The translations under genes were made by a program, and so were the position numbers. A stretch of DNA of 45,049 nt from Bacteroidales bacterium. Lineage in GTDB: Bacteria; Bacteroidota; Bacteroidia; Bacteroidales; ML635J-15. The DNA is taken from positions 1 to 45,049 of the forward strand of contig JAGOLH010000021.1 in the NCBI GenBank assembly GCA_017994175.1, in the 5' to 3' direction. Shown one piece after another: positions 24,728 to 34,000 of the stretch. Position 1 is the first letter of the stretch. Every line of letters begins with the position of its first letter. Under the pieces are notes generated by a model, which was not told where the DNA came from, ran no database searches, and saw only the letters and a list, made by a program, of their open reading frames with translations.

Positions 24728-25654
24728 ATGCATAAGAATAAACTGGTTTGTCTGCTTGGACCCACTGCCGGAGGAAAAACGAAGCTTGCAGCATGGTTTT
24801 GTGAGCGGGTTGGTGGAGAAATTATCAGTGCAGATAGCCGACAAGTTTACCGTGGAATGGATATTGGTACCGGTAAAGACATCTCAGATTATTACGTTGA
24901 GGGGATGCTGATTCCTTATCATTTAATTGACATTCGAAACCCGGGTGAAAAGTACAACATTTTTGAATTTGCAAATGATTTTAAGCGTGTTTATAAATGT
25001 ATTTCCGATGTTGGCAAGCTACCGGTCTTATGTGGAGGAAGTGGTTTATACATCGAGTCCGTTATTGGAAACTATCAATTATTGGCAGTTCCAACAAACG
25101 ATGAGTTGCGAAAAAAACTACAGGGAAAAACCCTTCAGGAGTTGGGAATAATACTTTCGACCTACAAAAAGCTGCATAATCATACCGATACCGATACGAT
25201 AAAGCGTGCTATCAGGGCAATAGAAATAGCAGACTATGAAAAGCTACACGGTAAAGTAATGCAATCTGAACCGGAATTCAACAACCTCATTTTTGGGATT
25301 GCCTACGACCGAGAAACACGCAGGGAACGAATTACTGCCCGACTAAAGGAGCGGCTCGGACAAGGATTGCTGGAAGAAGGGAGACAGTTGCTGCAAAACG
25401 GTCTGAGCCTCGAAGACATGGAATACTACGGATTAGAATATAAGTATATGGCACTGCATCTTTCTGGCCGGTTATCGCTCGACGAGATGGCAGAAAAGTT
25501 GAATACAGCCATTCATCAATTTGCTAAGAGACAGATGACATGGTTTCGACGAATGGAGAGGAACGGGGTTAAAATTCACTGGATTGACCCCAATATGAAT
25601 TTTGATAAAAAGCTCACTTATATGCTTACAAAATATCAAGACACCTTCTGTTAG
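24728..25654 (+). CDS. miaA: tRNA dimethylallyltransferase MiaA
   Basis: This 308-residue cytoplasmic enzyme transfers a dimethylallyl group to N6 of A37 in tRNAs that read UNN codons. The P-loop GPTAGGKT is at residues 11-18, and SADSRQVYRGMDIGTGK (34-50) contains the conserved Asp-Ser pair used in catalysis and tRNA recognition. YHLIDIRNPGEKYNIFEF and VLCGGSGLYIESVI follow. RRAI-type helices appear as IKRAIRAIEIA, and the C-terminal FAKRQMTWFRRM motif is present. Length is normal. It is divergent from the Yip1-smpB operon and convergent with pnp. Confidence 0.96.
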   Translation: MHKNKLVCLLGPTAGGKTKLAAWFCERVGGEIISADSRQVYRGMDIGTGKDISDYYVEGMLIPYHLIDIRNPGEKYNIFEFANDFKRVYKCISDVGKLPVLCGGSGLYIESVIGNYQLLAVPTNDELRKKLQGKTLQELGIILSTYKKLHNHTDTDTIKRAIRAIEIADYEKLHGKVMQSEPEFNNLIFGIAYDRETRRERITARLKERLGQGLLEEGRQLLQNGLSLEDMEYYGLEYKYMALHLSGRLSLDEMAEKLNTAIHQFAKRQMTWFRRMERNGVKIHWIDPNMNFDKKLTYMLTKYQDTFC

Positions 25655-25689
25655 GAAGATGTCTTGATTGAAATATCAGAAAAGGGAGC

Positions 25690-27849
25690 CTACTGACCAG
25701 CTTCTTTTGTTTCCTCTTCGGGTTTTGGAGGCCTTGGTAACAGTACTTTCCGGCTTAATTTCATTTTTCCGGTTTTCTCATCAATTTCGAGGAGTTTCAC
25801 CTGAACCATCTGACCTTCTTTCAGCACTTCATCTACTGAACGAAGTCTGCGCCATTCAATCTCGGAAATATGTAAGAGTCCTTCATGCCCGGGCAATATT
25901 TCAACAAAGGCACCATACGAAGTAATCGATTTGATTTTACCATTGTAAATCTCGTTTACTTCGGGAAGAGCAACTATGGCTCGAATTCTTGCCAGTGCAG
26001 CATTCATATTTTCGGCATTATCAGCGCAAATTTCAACAACACCTTTGTTATCGACTTCCTCAATACTGATTACTGTATTGGTATCAGCCTGAATTCCCTG
26101 AATAATTTTACCACCGGGGCCAATAACTGCTCCAATCTGGTCCTTATTAATAATAATCGTATTAATTCTGGGTGCATGCGGCTTATAGTCTTTCCGCGGT
26201 TCAGGAATTATCTCAAGAATTTTCCCGAGAATATGTAAGCGGCCTTTGCGAGCCTGTTCCAACGCTTTGGCAAGGATTTCATAGGAAAGTCCGTCAACTT
26301 TAATGTCCATTTGTGTGGCGGTTATTCCATCGGCTGTTCCTGTAACTTTAAAGTCCATATCGCCAAGATGATCTTCATCGCCCAGAATATCGCTAAGTAC
26401 AGCATATTTCCCTGAAGCGGAATCAGTAATCAGGCCCATAGCAATCCCAGAAACGGGTTTACGGATTTGAATACCGGCATCCATAAGAGCCAGTGTTCCG
26501 GCGCATACTGTTGCCATCGAGGATGAACCATTCGATTCCAGAATGTCCGACACAATACGAAGCGTATAGGGGAAGTCTGGGCCTTTTTCAGGAACCATTC
26601 TTTTTAATGCTCTGTGAGCTAAATTGCCATGACCAATTTCACGACGGCCTACACCACGTATGGGGCGTGCTTCACCAGTGCTAAAGGGTGGAAAATTATA
26701 ATGCAATATAAACTTCTCGTATCCTGCAATCATCGCACCGTCAATTACCTGCTCATCCAATTTATTTCCAAGGGTAATAGCAGTAAGCGACTGCGTTTCG
26801 CCACGGGTAAAAATGGCTGATCCGTGCGTGGTGGGTAAATAGTCAACTTCGCCCCAAATTGGACGGATTTCATCCATTTTGCGGCCGTCGAGACGAATCT
26901 GATCATCAAGAATCATTTTGCGAACGGCTTTTTTGTGAATATCGTGATAATAACGATTTACTAATGGTTTCACTGTAAGCAATTCTTCTTCGGTATATTT
27001 CGACAGGAATTCTTCCTTTATTGCTTCGAAAGCTTGAATACGCAAGGTTTTATTTGTAATCAACTGTTTAGCTACACTATAGGTTTTTTCAAAAGTTTCG
27101 TCGTATACTTTTTGCTTTAGTTCAAGGTCATTTACTTCGTGGCAATAATTTCTCTTCACTTGTTTGGCAACAGCAGCTTCGAGTTCCTTTTGAGCAAGGC
27201 ACTGAACCTTTATGGCATCGTGGGCGGTTCTGATAGCTTCTATCATATCGTTTTCAGATGCTTCGTCAAGTTCTCCTTCCACCATGATTATATTATCGTA
27301 AGTAGCCGCAACAATCATGTCGATATCGGCTTTTGCGAGCAAACTTGCACTGGGGTTAATCACAAACTTTCCATCAATGCGTGCAACACGAACTTCGGAA
27401 ATTGGTCCGTGAAACGGGATATCCGACACCATTAATGCCGATGAGGCAGCAAGTCCGGCTAATGCTTCCGGGGTTGCATCTTTTTCGGCGGAAATCAGGT
27501 AAATATTAACGAATGTTTCAGCATGAAAATCGTCTGGAAACAATGGCCTCAAGGCTCTATCGACCAGACGCGAAATAAGGATTTCATAGTCGGAAGTCCT
27601 TCCTTCTCTTTTAAGAAAACCACCGGGGAAACGCCCCACTGCGGTATATTTTTCGCGATATTCAACCGAAAGCGGCATAAAATCGACATCCGGTTTAGCT
27701 TCATCAGCTGCTACAACTGTAGCCAGCAACATGGTTTTACCCATCTTCACCACAACTGAACCATGCGCCTGCTTGGCCAGTTTTCCGGTGGAAATTTCAA
27801 TCTCACGCCCATCTTCTAACGTGATCACTTTTTTAATCTCATTGTACAT
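25690..27849 (-). CDS. pnp: Polyribonucleotide nucleotidyltransferase (PNPase)
   Basis: This 719-residue 3'-5' phosphorolytic exoribonuclease acts in mRNA decay. Two RNase PH-like cores (about 10-230 and 320-550) are joined by an alpha-helical segment. The second core has [14 protein letters not shown] and the acidic [15 protein letters not shown] loop expected for the active site. A KH domain (about 560-615, [13 protein letters not shown]) and an S1 domain (about 625-700, [20 protein letters not shown]) follow. Length is standard. It sits 70 bp downstream of rpsO, the classical rpsO-pnp arrangement, with an intrinsic terminator in between, so pnp is probably expressed by readthrough or an undetected own promoter. 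Confidence 0.97.
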   Translation of the reverse strand: MYNEIKKVITLEDGREIEISTGKLAKQAHGSVVVKMGKTMLLATVVAADEAKPDVDFMPLSVEYREKYTAVGRFPGGFLKREGRTSDYEILISRLVDRALRPLFPDDFHAETFVNIYLISAEKDATPEALAGLAASSALMVSDIPFHGPISEVRVARIDGKFVINPSASLLAKADIDMIVAATYDNIIMVEGELDEASENDMIEAIRTAHDAIKVQCLAQKELEAAVAKQVKRNYCHEVNDLELKQKVYDETFEKTYSVAKQLITNKTLRIQAFEAIKEEFLSKYTEEELLTVKPLVNRYYHDIHKKAVRKMILDDQIRLDGRKMDEIRPIWGEVDYLPTTHGSAIFTRGETQSLTAITLGNKLDEQVIDGAMIAGYEKFILHYNFPPFSTGEARPIRGVGRREIGHGNLAHRALKRMVPEKGPDFPYTLRIVSDILESNGSSSMATVCAGTLALMDAGIQIRKPVSGIAMGLITDSASGKYAVLSDILGDEDHLGDMDFKVTGTADGITATQMDIKVDGLSYEILAKALEQARKGRLHILGKILEIIPEPRKDYKPHAPRINTIIINKDQIGAVIGPGGKIIQGIQADTNTVISIEEVDNKGVVEICADNAENMNAALARIRAIVALPEVNEIYNGKIKSITSYGAFVEILPGHEGLLHISEIEWRRLRSVDEVLKEGQMVQVKLLEIDEKTGKMKLSRKVLLPRPPKPEEETKEAGQ

Positions 27850-27875
27850 ATATTCATCTTTAGGTTAATGTTCCT

Positions 27876-27911
27876 TAATAAAAAAGAAAGGCAAGTGCCT
27901 TGCCTTTCTTT
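27876..27911 (-). terminator. Intrinsic terminator after rpsO, before pnp
   Basis: On the minus strand a perfect 13-bp stem (27899-27911 pairing with 27883-27895) closes a 3-nt loop and runs directly into a T-rich tract (TTTTTTATT) at 27885-27876. It sits just after the rpsO stop and ahead of pnp. By analogy with E. coli it would set the S15-to-PNPase ratio by partial termination. Confidence 0.85.
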
Positions 27912-27919
27912 AGTTTCTT

Positions 27920-28195
27920 CTACCGACGGAGTTTTAATTCCGACACAATGGCTCTATATCTTTCGATATCGTTTTTATGCAAATAATCGAGCAGACGCCT
28001 TCTTTTCCCTACCAATTTCATCAATGCCCTCTGCGTTCCGAAATCTTTTTTGTTCAATTTCAGGTGTTCGGTAAGGTGATTGATACGGTGGGAAAATAAT
28101 GCAATCTGGCTCTCAGGCGAACCCGTGTCATTATTAGACTTTCCGTACTTTTCGAAGATTTCTTTCTTCTTTTCTACGTCTAAATAATTACTCAT
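27920..28195 (-). CDS. rpsO: 30S ribosomal protein S15
   Basis: This 91-residue ribosomal protein binds 16S rRNA in the central domain and organises the platform. The signature covers [23 protein letters not shown] followed (over about 60 residues) by [21 protein letters not shown] and the C-terminal [12 protein letters not shown]. The length is two residues longer than the usual 89. The ATG at 28195 is preceded by a good TATTTTTG promoter box, and an intrinsic terminator follows the stop. It is the first gene of the rpsO-pnp pair. Confidence 0.98.
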   Translation of the reverse strand: MSNYLDVEKKKEIFEKYGKSNNDTGSPESQIALFSHRINHLTEHLKLNKKDFGTQRALMKLVGKRRRLLDYLHKNDIERYRAIVSELKLRR

Positions 28196-28233
28196 TTCTT
28201 AAACAATTAATAATCAATTCATTTAATAAGGAT

Positions 28234-28264
28234 GCAAAAATACTATTTTTTTTTTAATACAGCA
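28234..28264 (-). promoter_or_regulatory. Putative rpsO promoter
   Basis: On the minus strand TATTTTTG (28241-28234) is an exact -7 match. TTGC, a near match to the -33 TTTG, lies 19 bp upstream of it. The box begins about 39 bp before the ATG at 28195. Confidence 0.5.
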
Positions 28265-28273
28265 ATTTAATAA

Positions 28274-28798
28274 TCAGCTTTCTACAACAATCTTTCGGAA
28301 ACTATGGTAGATGAACAATATTAGTCCCAGGCTAAAAAGAATAATTGCAGGGTAAAACAACCAGCTCACATAGGCTTTAGCGACCTCAAGTTTTGCTGCA
28401 GAGGGAAGAATAATACCCACTCCGAGGTAATAAAACACGTACAAAATAGATCCAAATGAAAAACAGAGGCTTGGGAGTGATTTCTGCCGTTGGGTAAGTG
28501 GGAGGCGGATAAATATCAATGCCATCACCAGACCTGTAACTCCGAAAACGACAGCATTTTCCTGCGATTTTACAAAGTACTGAAATGCATCGTTACATGT
28601 TTTCAAAGCCACCGACATATTGTTGTCGTACTTGCTTCCAAGCGCTTCAGTTGCTTTATCGCGCAGACTGCGCATAATCATTTCCTTATTCATTTCGAGT
28701 AAAGCGCCCAAAACAACTGCATAAACTAAAAGGATTAACGAAAACATGATGCTTATTTTCAGCATCCTGAGTTTGGTGATAGTTCGCTGTTGGTCCAT
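28274..28798 (-). CDS. Hypothetical four-helix membrane protein
   Basis: I do not recognise this 174-residue protein. It has four hydrophobic segments (about 14-33, 82-98, 108-126 and 143-165). A soluble loop between the first and second (about 35-78) is rich in Lys, Asp and Asn. There is no enzymatic motif. It starts five bases after the aroQ stop on the same strand, so it is probably co-transcribed with aroQ; that says nothing definite about function. It could be a small envelope protein with the loop outside. Confidence 0.6.
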   Translation of the reverse strand: MDQQRTITKLRMLKISIMFSLILLVYAVVLGALLEMNKEMIMRSLRDKATEALGSKYDNNMSVALKTCNDAFQYFVKSQENAVVFGVTGLVMALIFIRLPLTQRQKSLPSLCFSFGSILYVFYYLGVGIILPSAAKLEVAKAYVSWLFYPAIILFSLGLILFIYHSFRKIVVES

Positions 28799-28803
28799 AA
28801 AGT

Positions 28804-29226
28804 CTATAAATTTATTAATGAATATACTGCCAAGTGATATGAAAAATATCCAAATCCATTGATTGTACCTTTACAAACGGGTGAAATCAGCGATGTTGCC
28901 CTAAACAGCTCCCGCGCAGAGGTATTAGTAATATGCAACTCCACAACCGGTATATTAATTGCAGCAACAGCGTCACGAATGCTTACCGATGTATGTGTGA
29001 AGGCACCCGCATTGATGGCAACTCCGTGGTAATTATTGCTGGCATGTTGCAAGACATCAACTATTTCAGTTTCCGAATTTGATTGAATTTCATCGATTGT
29101 AAAACCGATAAAAGTTTGACGCAAGTCTGTGATAATATCTGCAAGGCTTTTCTCGCCATACAGTTCGGTCTCTCTTATTCCCAATAAATTAAGGTTTGGA
29201 CCGTTTATTATCAGAAGTTTTTTCAT
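28804..29226 (-). CDS. aroQ: 3-dehydroquinate dehydratase, type II
   Basis: This 140-residue enzyme performs the third step of the shikimate pathway (3-dehydroquinate to 3-dehydroshikimate) and forms a dodecamer. It begins MKKLLIINGPNLNLLGIRE, followed by catalytic Tyr23 in LYGEK. QSNSETEIVD, NAGAFTHTSVSIRDA and VELHITNTSARE (catalytic His and substrate-binding segment) are all present. Length is normal at about 140. A perfect TATATTTG box lies only five bases before the ATG, implying an almost leaderless mRNA. It is divergent from xerD with a 39-bp gap, an arrangement I recall from other Bacteroidota. Confidence 0.96.
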   Translation of the reverse strand: MKKLLIINGPNLNLLGIRETELYGEKSLADIITDLRQTFIGFTIDEIQSNSETEIVDVLQHASNNYHGVAINAGAFTHTSVSIRDAVAAINIPVVELHITNTSARELFRATSLISPVCKGTINGFGYFSYHLAVYSLINL

Positions 29227-29231
29227 GTGGA

Positions 29232-29239
29232 CAAATATA
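29232..29239 (-). promoter_or_regulatory. Putative -7 box (TATATTTG, minus strand) immediately upstream of aroQ
   Basis: An exact TAnnTTTG match ends five bases before the aroQ ATG at 29226. If used, transcription starts at or within a few bases of the start codon. Confidence 0.35.
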
Positions 29240-29265
29240 ATTTAATTTATTAATTTGGCGTTGAA

Positions 29266-30165
29266 ATGAACTGGGATATTTACATAAAACAGTTTCACGA
29301 CTATCTTATGTTGGAGAAGTCGTTGTCGGGTAATTCAGTAGAAGCGTATATTAGCGATATCACCAAATTAAAGCAATTTGCAGGAATGCTTAACCCTCCC
29401 CGTAATGCCGATGAGATATCGGCGGGTGATTTAAAGTCGTTAATGGAATATTTGGGTTCCCTTGGCATTGCAGCACGTAGTCAGGCACGTATAGTTTCAG
29501 GAATAAAATCCTTCTACCGCTTCCTTGAGTTGGATGGTGCTGTATCAACCGACCCATCTTTGCTGCTTGGTACCCCTAAACTTGGGCTTATGTTGCCGGT
29601 AGTACTCAGCATTGATGAAATCGATGCAATTATGCATTGTATCGACCTTAGCCAACCTCTTGGCCATAGGAATAAAGCAATAATAGAAACACTCTACAGT
29701 TGCGGCCTTCGTGTAAGTGAGCTTACCGATCTGAAAATATCAAACTTGTATTTTAATGAGGATTTCATTCGGGTTACGGGCAAGGGAAGTAAAGAAAGGC
29801 TTATTCCCATCAGCTCCAGGGCAAAAGCAGAGATTAAGTATTATTTTCAGTCGTTCCGAAACCATATTTCACCTGCCAAAGGGCACGAAGATTATGCATT
29901 TTTGAATCGAAGGGGGAAAAAGCTGACACGTGTAATGATTTTCACTATAATCAAAGACCTTGTTACAAAAGCAGGCATTGAAAAAACAGTAAGTCCCCAC
30001 ACTTTTCGCCATTCATTTGCGACTCACCTTATTGAAGGCGGAGCTGATTTGAGAGCAGTTCAGGAAATGTTGGGCCATGAATCGATTCTAACAACCGAAA
30101 TATATACACATATCGATAGAGAATATCTGCGCGAGGCCATTATTCAGTTTCATCCAAGGTCATAA
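29266..30165 (+). CDS. xerD: Tyrosine recombinase XerD
   Basis: This 299-residue site-specific recombinase resolves chromosome dimers at dif together with XerC. The N-terminal SAM-like DNA-binding domain covers about residues 1-100. The catalytic domain has the full R-K-H-R-H-Y set: Arg149 (SCGLRVSEL), Lys173 (TGKGSKERLIP), His245 and Arg248 (SPHTFRHSFATHL), His271 (LGHESI) and Tyr280 (EIYTHI). Length is standard for XerC/XerD. Housekeeping context (aroQ, rpsO-pnp, smpB) supports a core Xer rather than a mobile-element integrase. XerC as an alternative identity cannot be fully excluded. No dif-like site was found in the window. Confidence 0.93.
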   Translation: MNWDIYIKQFHDYLMLEKSLSGNSVEAYISDITKLKQFAGMLNPPRNADEISAGDLKSLMEYLGSLGIAARSQARIVSGIKSFYRFLELDGAVSTDPSLLLGTPKLGLMLPVVLSIDEIDAIMHCIDLSQPLGHRNKAIIETLYSCGLRVSELTDLKISNLYFNEDFIRVTGKGSKERLIPISSRAKAEIKYYFQSFRNHISPAKGHEDYAFLNRRGKKLTRVMIFTIIKDLVTKAGIEKTVSPHTFRHSFATHLIEGGADLRAVQEMLGHESILTTEIYTHIDREYLREAIIQFHPRS

Positions 30166-30291
30166 GTAACACATACTGTAATCAGAAAAAATACGGGAAT
30201 ACAGGTCATTAAGAAGATCTGCCATACACTAAGTGGAAACAATTGTTAGCTCAAAGTTTGGCTACTCCGAAACTGACTAAAACCGGTTTGT

Positions 30292-30930
30292 TTATATTAC
30301 TTTATTCTGTTTCCAGCGAAACTGATATCCTATTCTCAGTCCGATTTCCAGCCCCCATGGCCCTTGCTGTACAATGTCGTTACCAATTTGAATAGTTCGG
30401 TTTGTAAGGGGGAATAACACCGAAACTCCGGGTTGAATTGTAAGGTGATTCCATAGCCTGAAATTACATCCTATCGGAAAACCGAGCATCAATGTGGTAA
30501 AATGCCCGTGCTGATAATTAATTGAAGTAATCACATCGTCGTGTACTACCATTAAAAGTAAACCCAAGCTAAAATACTTGAGTTCCGGATTAAAATAATA
30601 TTCAAGGCGGTAGCCTCCGGCAGTAAGATTATCGTACGAAAACGATTCTTCGGTTAAGTGCCGGCTGTTTATATTTATATTTACGAATACCAGAGAATGT
30701 TTGAAATGCTTCTTTCCTGCCCAGGCGCTTAAGTTCACACTATACCACCTTCCTATACGAGGCGCCATTGCATCATACTCCAGCCCATAATTCATATCAC
30801 TGAAAAACGATTGTTGTCCGTAGGAAATCCCTGAAATCAGAATAAAAGCAAATACTAAAATTCTGTAGCGAAGCAGTTTTAAACCAGAGTATCTCTTTTC
30901 ATGTGAAATTGTATTCGGAGTTAAACGCAT
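30292..30930 (-). CDS. Hypothetical exported protein, likely outer-membrane beta-rich
   Basis: I do not recognise this 212-residue protein. A basic N-region (about 1-22) precedes a hydrophobic core and a cleavage-like end at SYGQQ (about 38-40), so it is probably exported. The mature part has alternating aromatic and hydrophobic strands (for example LEYYFNPELKYFSLGLLLMV) and ends with YQFRWKQNKVI, fitting a small beta-barrel. The N-region is long for a signal peptide, so the ATG at 30930 may be too far upstream. It is followed by the giant choice-of-anchor L gene upstream on the same strand, with no sign of coupling. Confidence 0.55.
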   Translation of the reverse strand: MRLTPNTISHEKRYSGLKLLRYRILVFAFILISGISYGQQSFFSDMNYGLEYDAMAPRIGRWYSVNLSAWAGKKHFKHSLVFVNININSRHLTEESFSYDNLTAGGYRLEYYFNPELKYFSLGLLLMVVHDDVITSINYQHGHFTTLMLGFPIGCNFRLWNHLTIQPGVSVLFPLTNRTIQIGNDIVQQGPWGLEIGLRIGYQFRWKQNKVI

Positions 30931-31080
30931 GGCGCAAAATCAACTATTCGCTAAAATTAAATCTGCTACTAAATTATAGATTACTCCGACAAAAGTAATG
31001 ATTATTACGTAACCTTATTATCAATTACGTGCAATCTATCAATTTTCAGATGCAATAAAACATTTTCATCTAATAGAGCA

Positions 31081-34000
31081 CTATCTGATTAGGCGTACCA
31101 TACCTGACACTTCATGTTTTATTCCGATTATATCTCTGAATTCGGCATACCAATAGTACAAGCCCATAGGCAGATATTTATCACCGGCAACCCTTGAACC
31201 TCTGGTACCGTCCCAACTATCAGAAGTACAGGCATTACACGAAACATCGGTTCTGTACTCATCGGTTTCGAAAACTCTTTCACCCCAGCGATCATAAACT
31301 GTCATGTTAAAAGAGTAAGGGTCAATCATAGTTCCGCATAACCTGAAACAATCGTTAATACCATCACCATTGGGTGTGAAGGCTTCGGGAGCATAAATGG
31401 TAACTTCTCCAATAATATTTACGGTGCGGTACACTGTATCGGCACATCCATGTATATTTTCAACAACGAGTTGCACCTGAAATTCGCCTGTTTCAGAATA
31501 AAAATGTTGTGGGTTATGGATATATACTGTTGAGTCACCATCGCCATAGAACCAGAATAGGTAGGTGGCGTCCTCACTCAGATTTGTAAATGAAATAAGA
31601 GGATTTAGTATCGTTGTTTCTTCGGGCGTAGCAATAAAGTTTGCTTCGGGTTTATTAAAGATTTCAACAGCATCGCTAATTACAACACTGGTTTTGCAAT
31701 TGAATTCATTTGTAATAGTTAAGCTTACTGAATAAATTCCTGGGTCCTGATAAATATGATATGGGTTTTGAATATCAGCAAAATTCCCATCGCCAAAATT
31801 CCAGGAATATGTATTTCCGTCATTCTCATGGGTCTCGGTAAATATAAACATATCTCCCTCGCATCCTGAAATTTTATCAACGATAAATTCATTCTCAGGA
31901 GCCGGCATCACATATATGGTAACTGAATCGGTAACTGTGGGAGATTCGCAATCATCGGACAATGTAAAATAATAGGTCGTTGTTTCCTCAGGAAAAACTT
32001 TGTAAGGAGAAGGAACTGTAATACCGTTCTGAAGCGTTAAGGTGTAAGGACCTCCGTTACCTCCGGTTGCATGAAGCGTAATAATTACTGAGTCTCCTGC
32101 ACAAATAGAGTCGGTGTTAGCAATGATGCTTTCGATTGAAAGATCGGGTAACACAGTGACCATAACACTTTCAGCTGCCGTACATCCATTTTCATCAGTC
32201 ACTGTGAGTGCATATGTCGTTGTTGCTTCCGGTGTAGCATGAAACAAATGTGTATGGTATTCGGAACCGTCGGAGCCTTGCCAGAGGAATTGCGTATATC
32301 CGTTACCTCCTGCCGATTGTGCACTCACAGTTGCTTCACCTCCGTGGCATATAACCTGATCAGGTATTGCCTGAACAACAAGTAACGGCGGAGAGGTAAT
32401 CGTAGTGGTTGCTTCCACCCTGCAGTTGTGTGCATCTATAACCGTAACGACATATGAGCCAGCACCATTTACCATAACATTGGTATTGGAGAAATCAGGC
32501 CATAAGTAAGTATATGGTAAGGTTCCACCAGAAACATGCACTACTGCCTGCCCGTCGTTGCTGTTAAAGCAGTTTGCAGGGCTGCTGGTCGTGTAGGCTT
32601 CCAACTGCTCGGGTTCGGTTATTACGAAATGAGTATGCACATTGCAGCCTATTTCGTCAGTAACAGTAAGCACATACAAACCAGCGCACAAATTGTTGTA
32701 GATGTGGTTTGCTGAAGCCCACGAATATGAAAATGGTGGTATCCCTCCCAAAACAGTAATTTCAGCATGGCCATCGCAAACTCCGTTACAGCTTACATTT
32801 TGGAATGCCAGTTCATAGCTCATTGTTGGGCTAACTGTAATGGCTATTGTATTGGTTGGAGTCTGGCAATTATGTCCATCGGTGATATACACCTGATACG
32901 TTACATCCTGATGTGGTGTTATTTCAAAGGACGGAGGGCCATTAGAAAACCCGCTTCCCGTATTCCAGTGATACGTATAGGGTTGCACCCCCCCAATTTG
33001 CTGGGCAGATATTTGAATACTGGTATTTTCGCAGATGGCTAGGCTTGGAGAAGTCGCAATTTGCAGCAATCCGGGCTGCGTAATATGGAATTGTTCAAAC
33101 AAAGAGCAGTTGTTACTATCGTAAATGGTAACGGTATATATTCCGGCAGCCAAATCGTTGTGCGTTGCACCATTGAACATATCGCTCCAAATATATGTGT
33201 AAGGAGGCGTACCCCCGTTGGCAGTAACAGTTGCCCATCCTGTATGATTTCCAAAGCAGTCAACATTCTGATATGCGGTATCAAAAGTCATTTGGGTGGG
33301 TTCATTTATTGTAAATTGCTGAGTGAATGAACAGCCGTTTACATCATCCACTGTAATAATATACTGTCCGGCACAAAGGTGGTTCATTATGTTTGTTGAA
33401 CTCCCCCAGTGATATTCATAAGGTGGTGTGCCACCGGTTACATCAACCTGAGCATATCCGTTACATGAATGATAGCAAGGGTCGTCGCTGTAAGTGAATT
33501 CATAATCTAATATCGGGGGCACATAAACCGAAATCACCGTATCGACAGTTACATTAAGTTCGGTTATGGCAAGACTGACATTGTGCAAACCATGATAATC
33601 CCATACCACCTGATATGGTCCCCAGCCGGTACCACTAAGAACTGTAGCTCCATCGAAATCCCAGTTATAGGTAGCCCAGTCGAAGCCATTGCCTGTATAT
33701 GTTATAACGGCTGTGTCGCCAAAACACAAAACCGGTGTAATATAGAAGTCGGTTGTCGGAATATGAAAATATGTAATGGCAATATCGTCGGAGCTAACAC
33801 AATTGGGGGCAAGGCTTGTTTCCGTCCAGGTGTAGGTGTAGGTGCCAAATTCCGAAACGGTACCGATAGTGTGGGGGTTCGTTGGAGAGCCAATCGTAAC
33901 AGTACCGGGCCCACTTCCCGTAACGTAACTCCAAATACCCGTATTCCCTGAAGGCATATCAGCATCGAGAGGTGCCGTGAATCCGGTTATTTCAAAATCG

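Noticed and set aside
29266..30165. Integrase of a mobile element instead of XerD
   Set aside because: No attachment-site repeats, no accessory cargo and a housekeeping neighbourhood; length and motifs fit core Xer.
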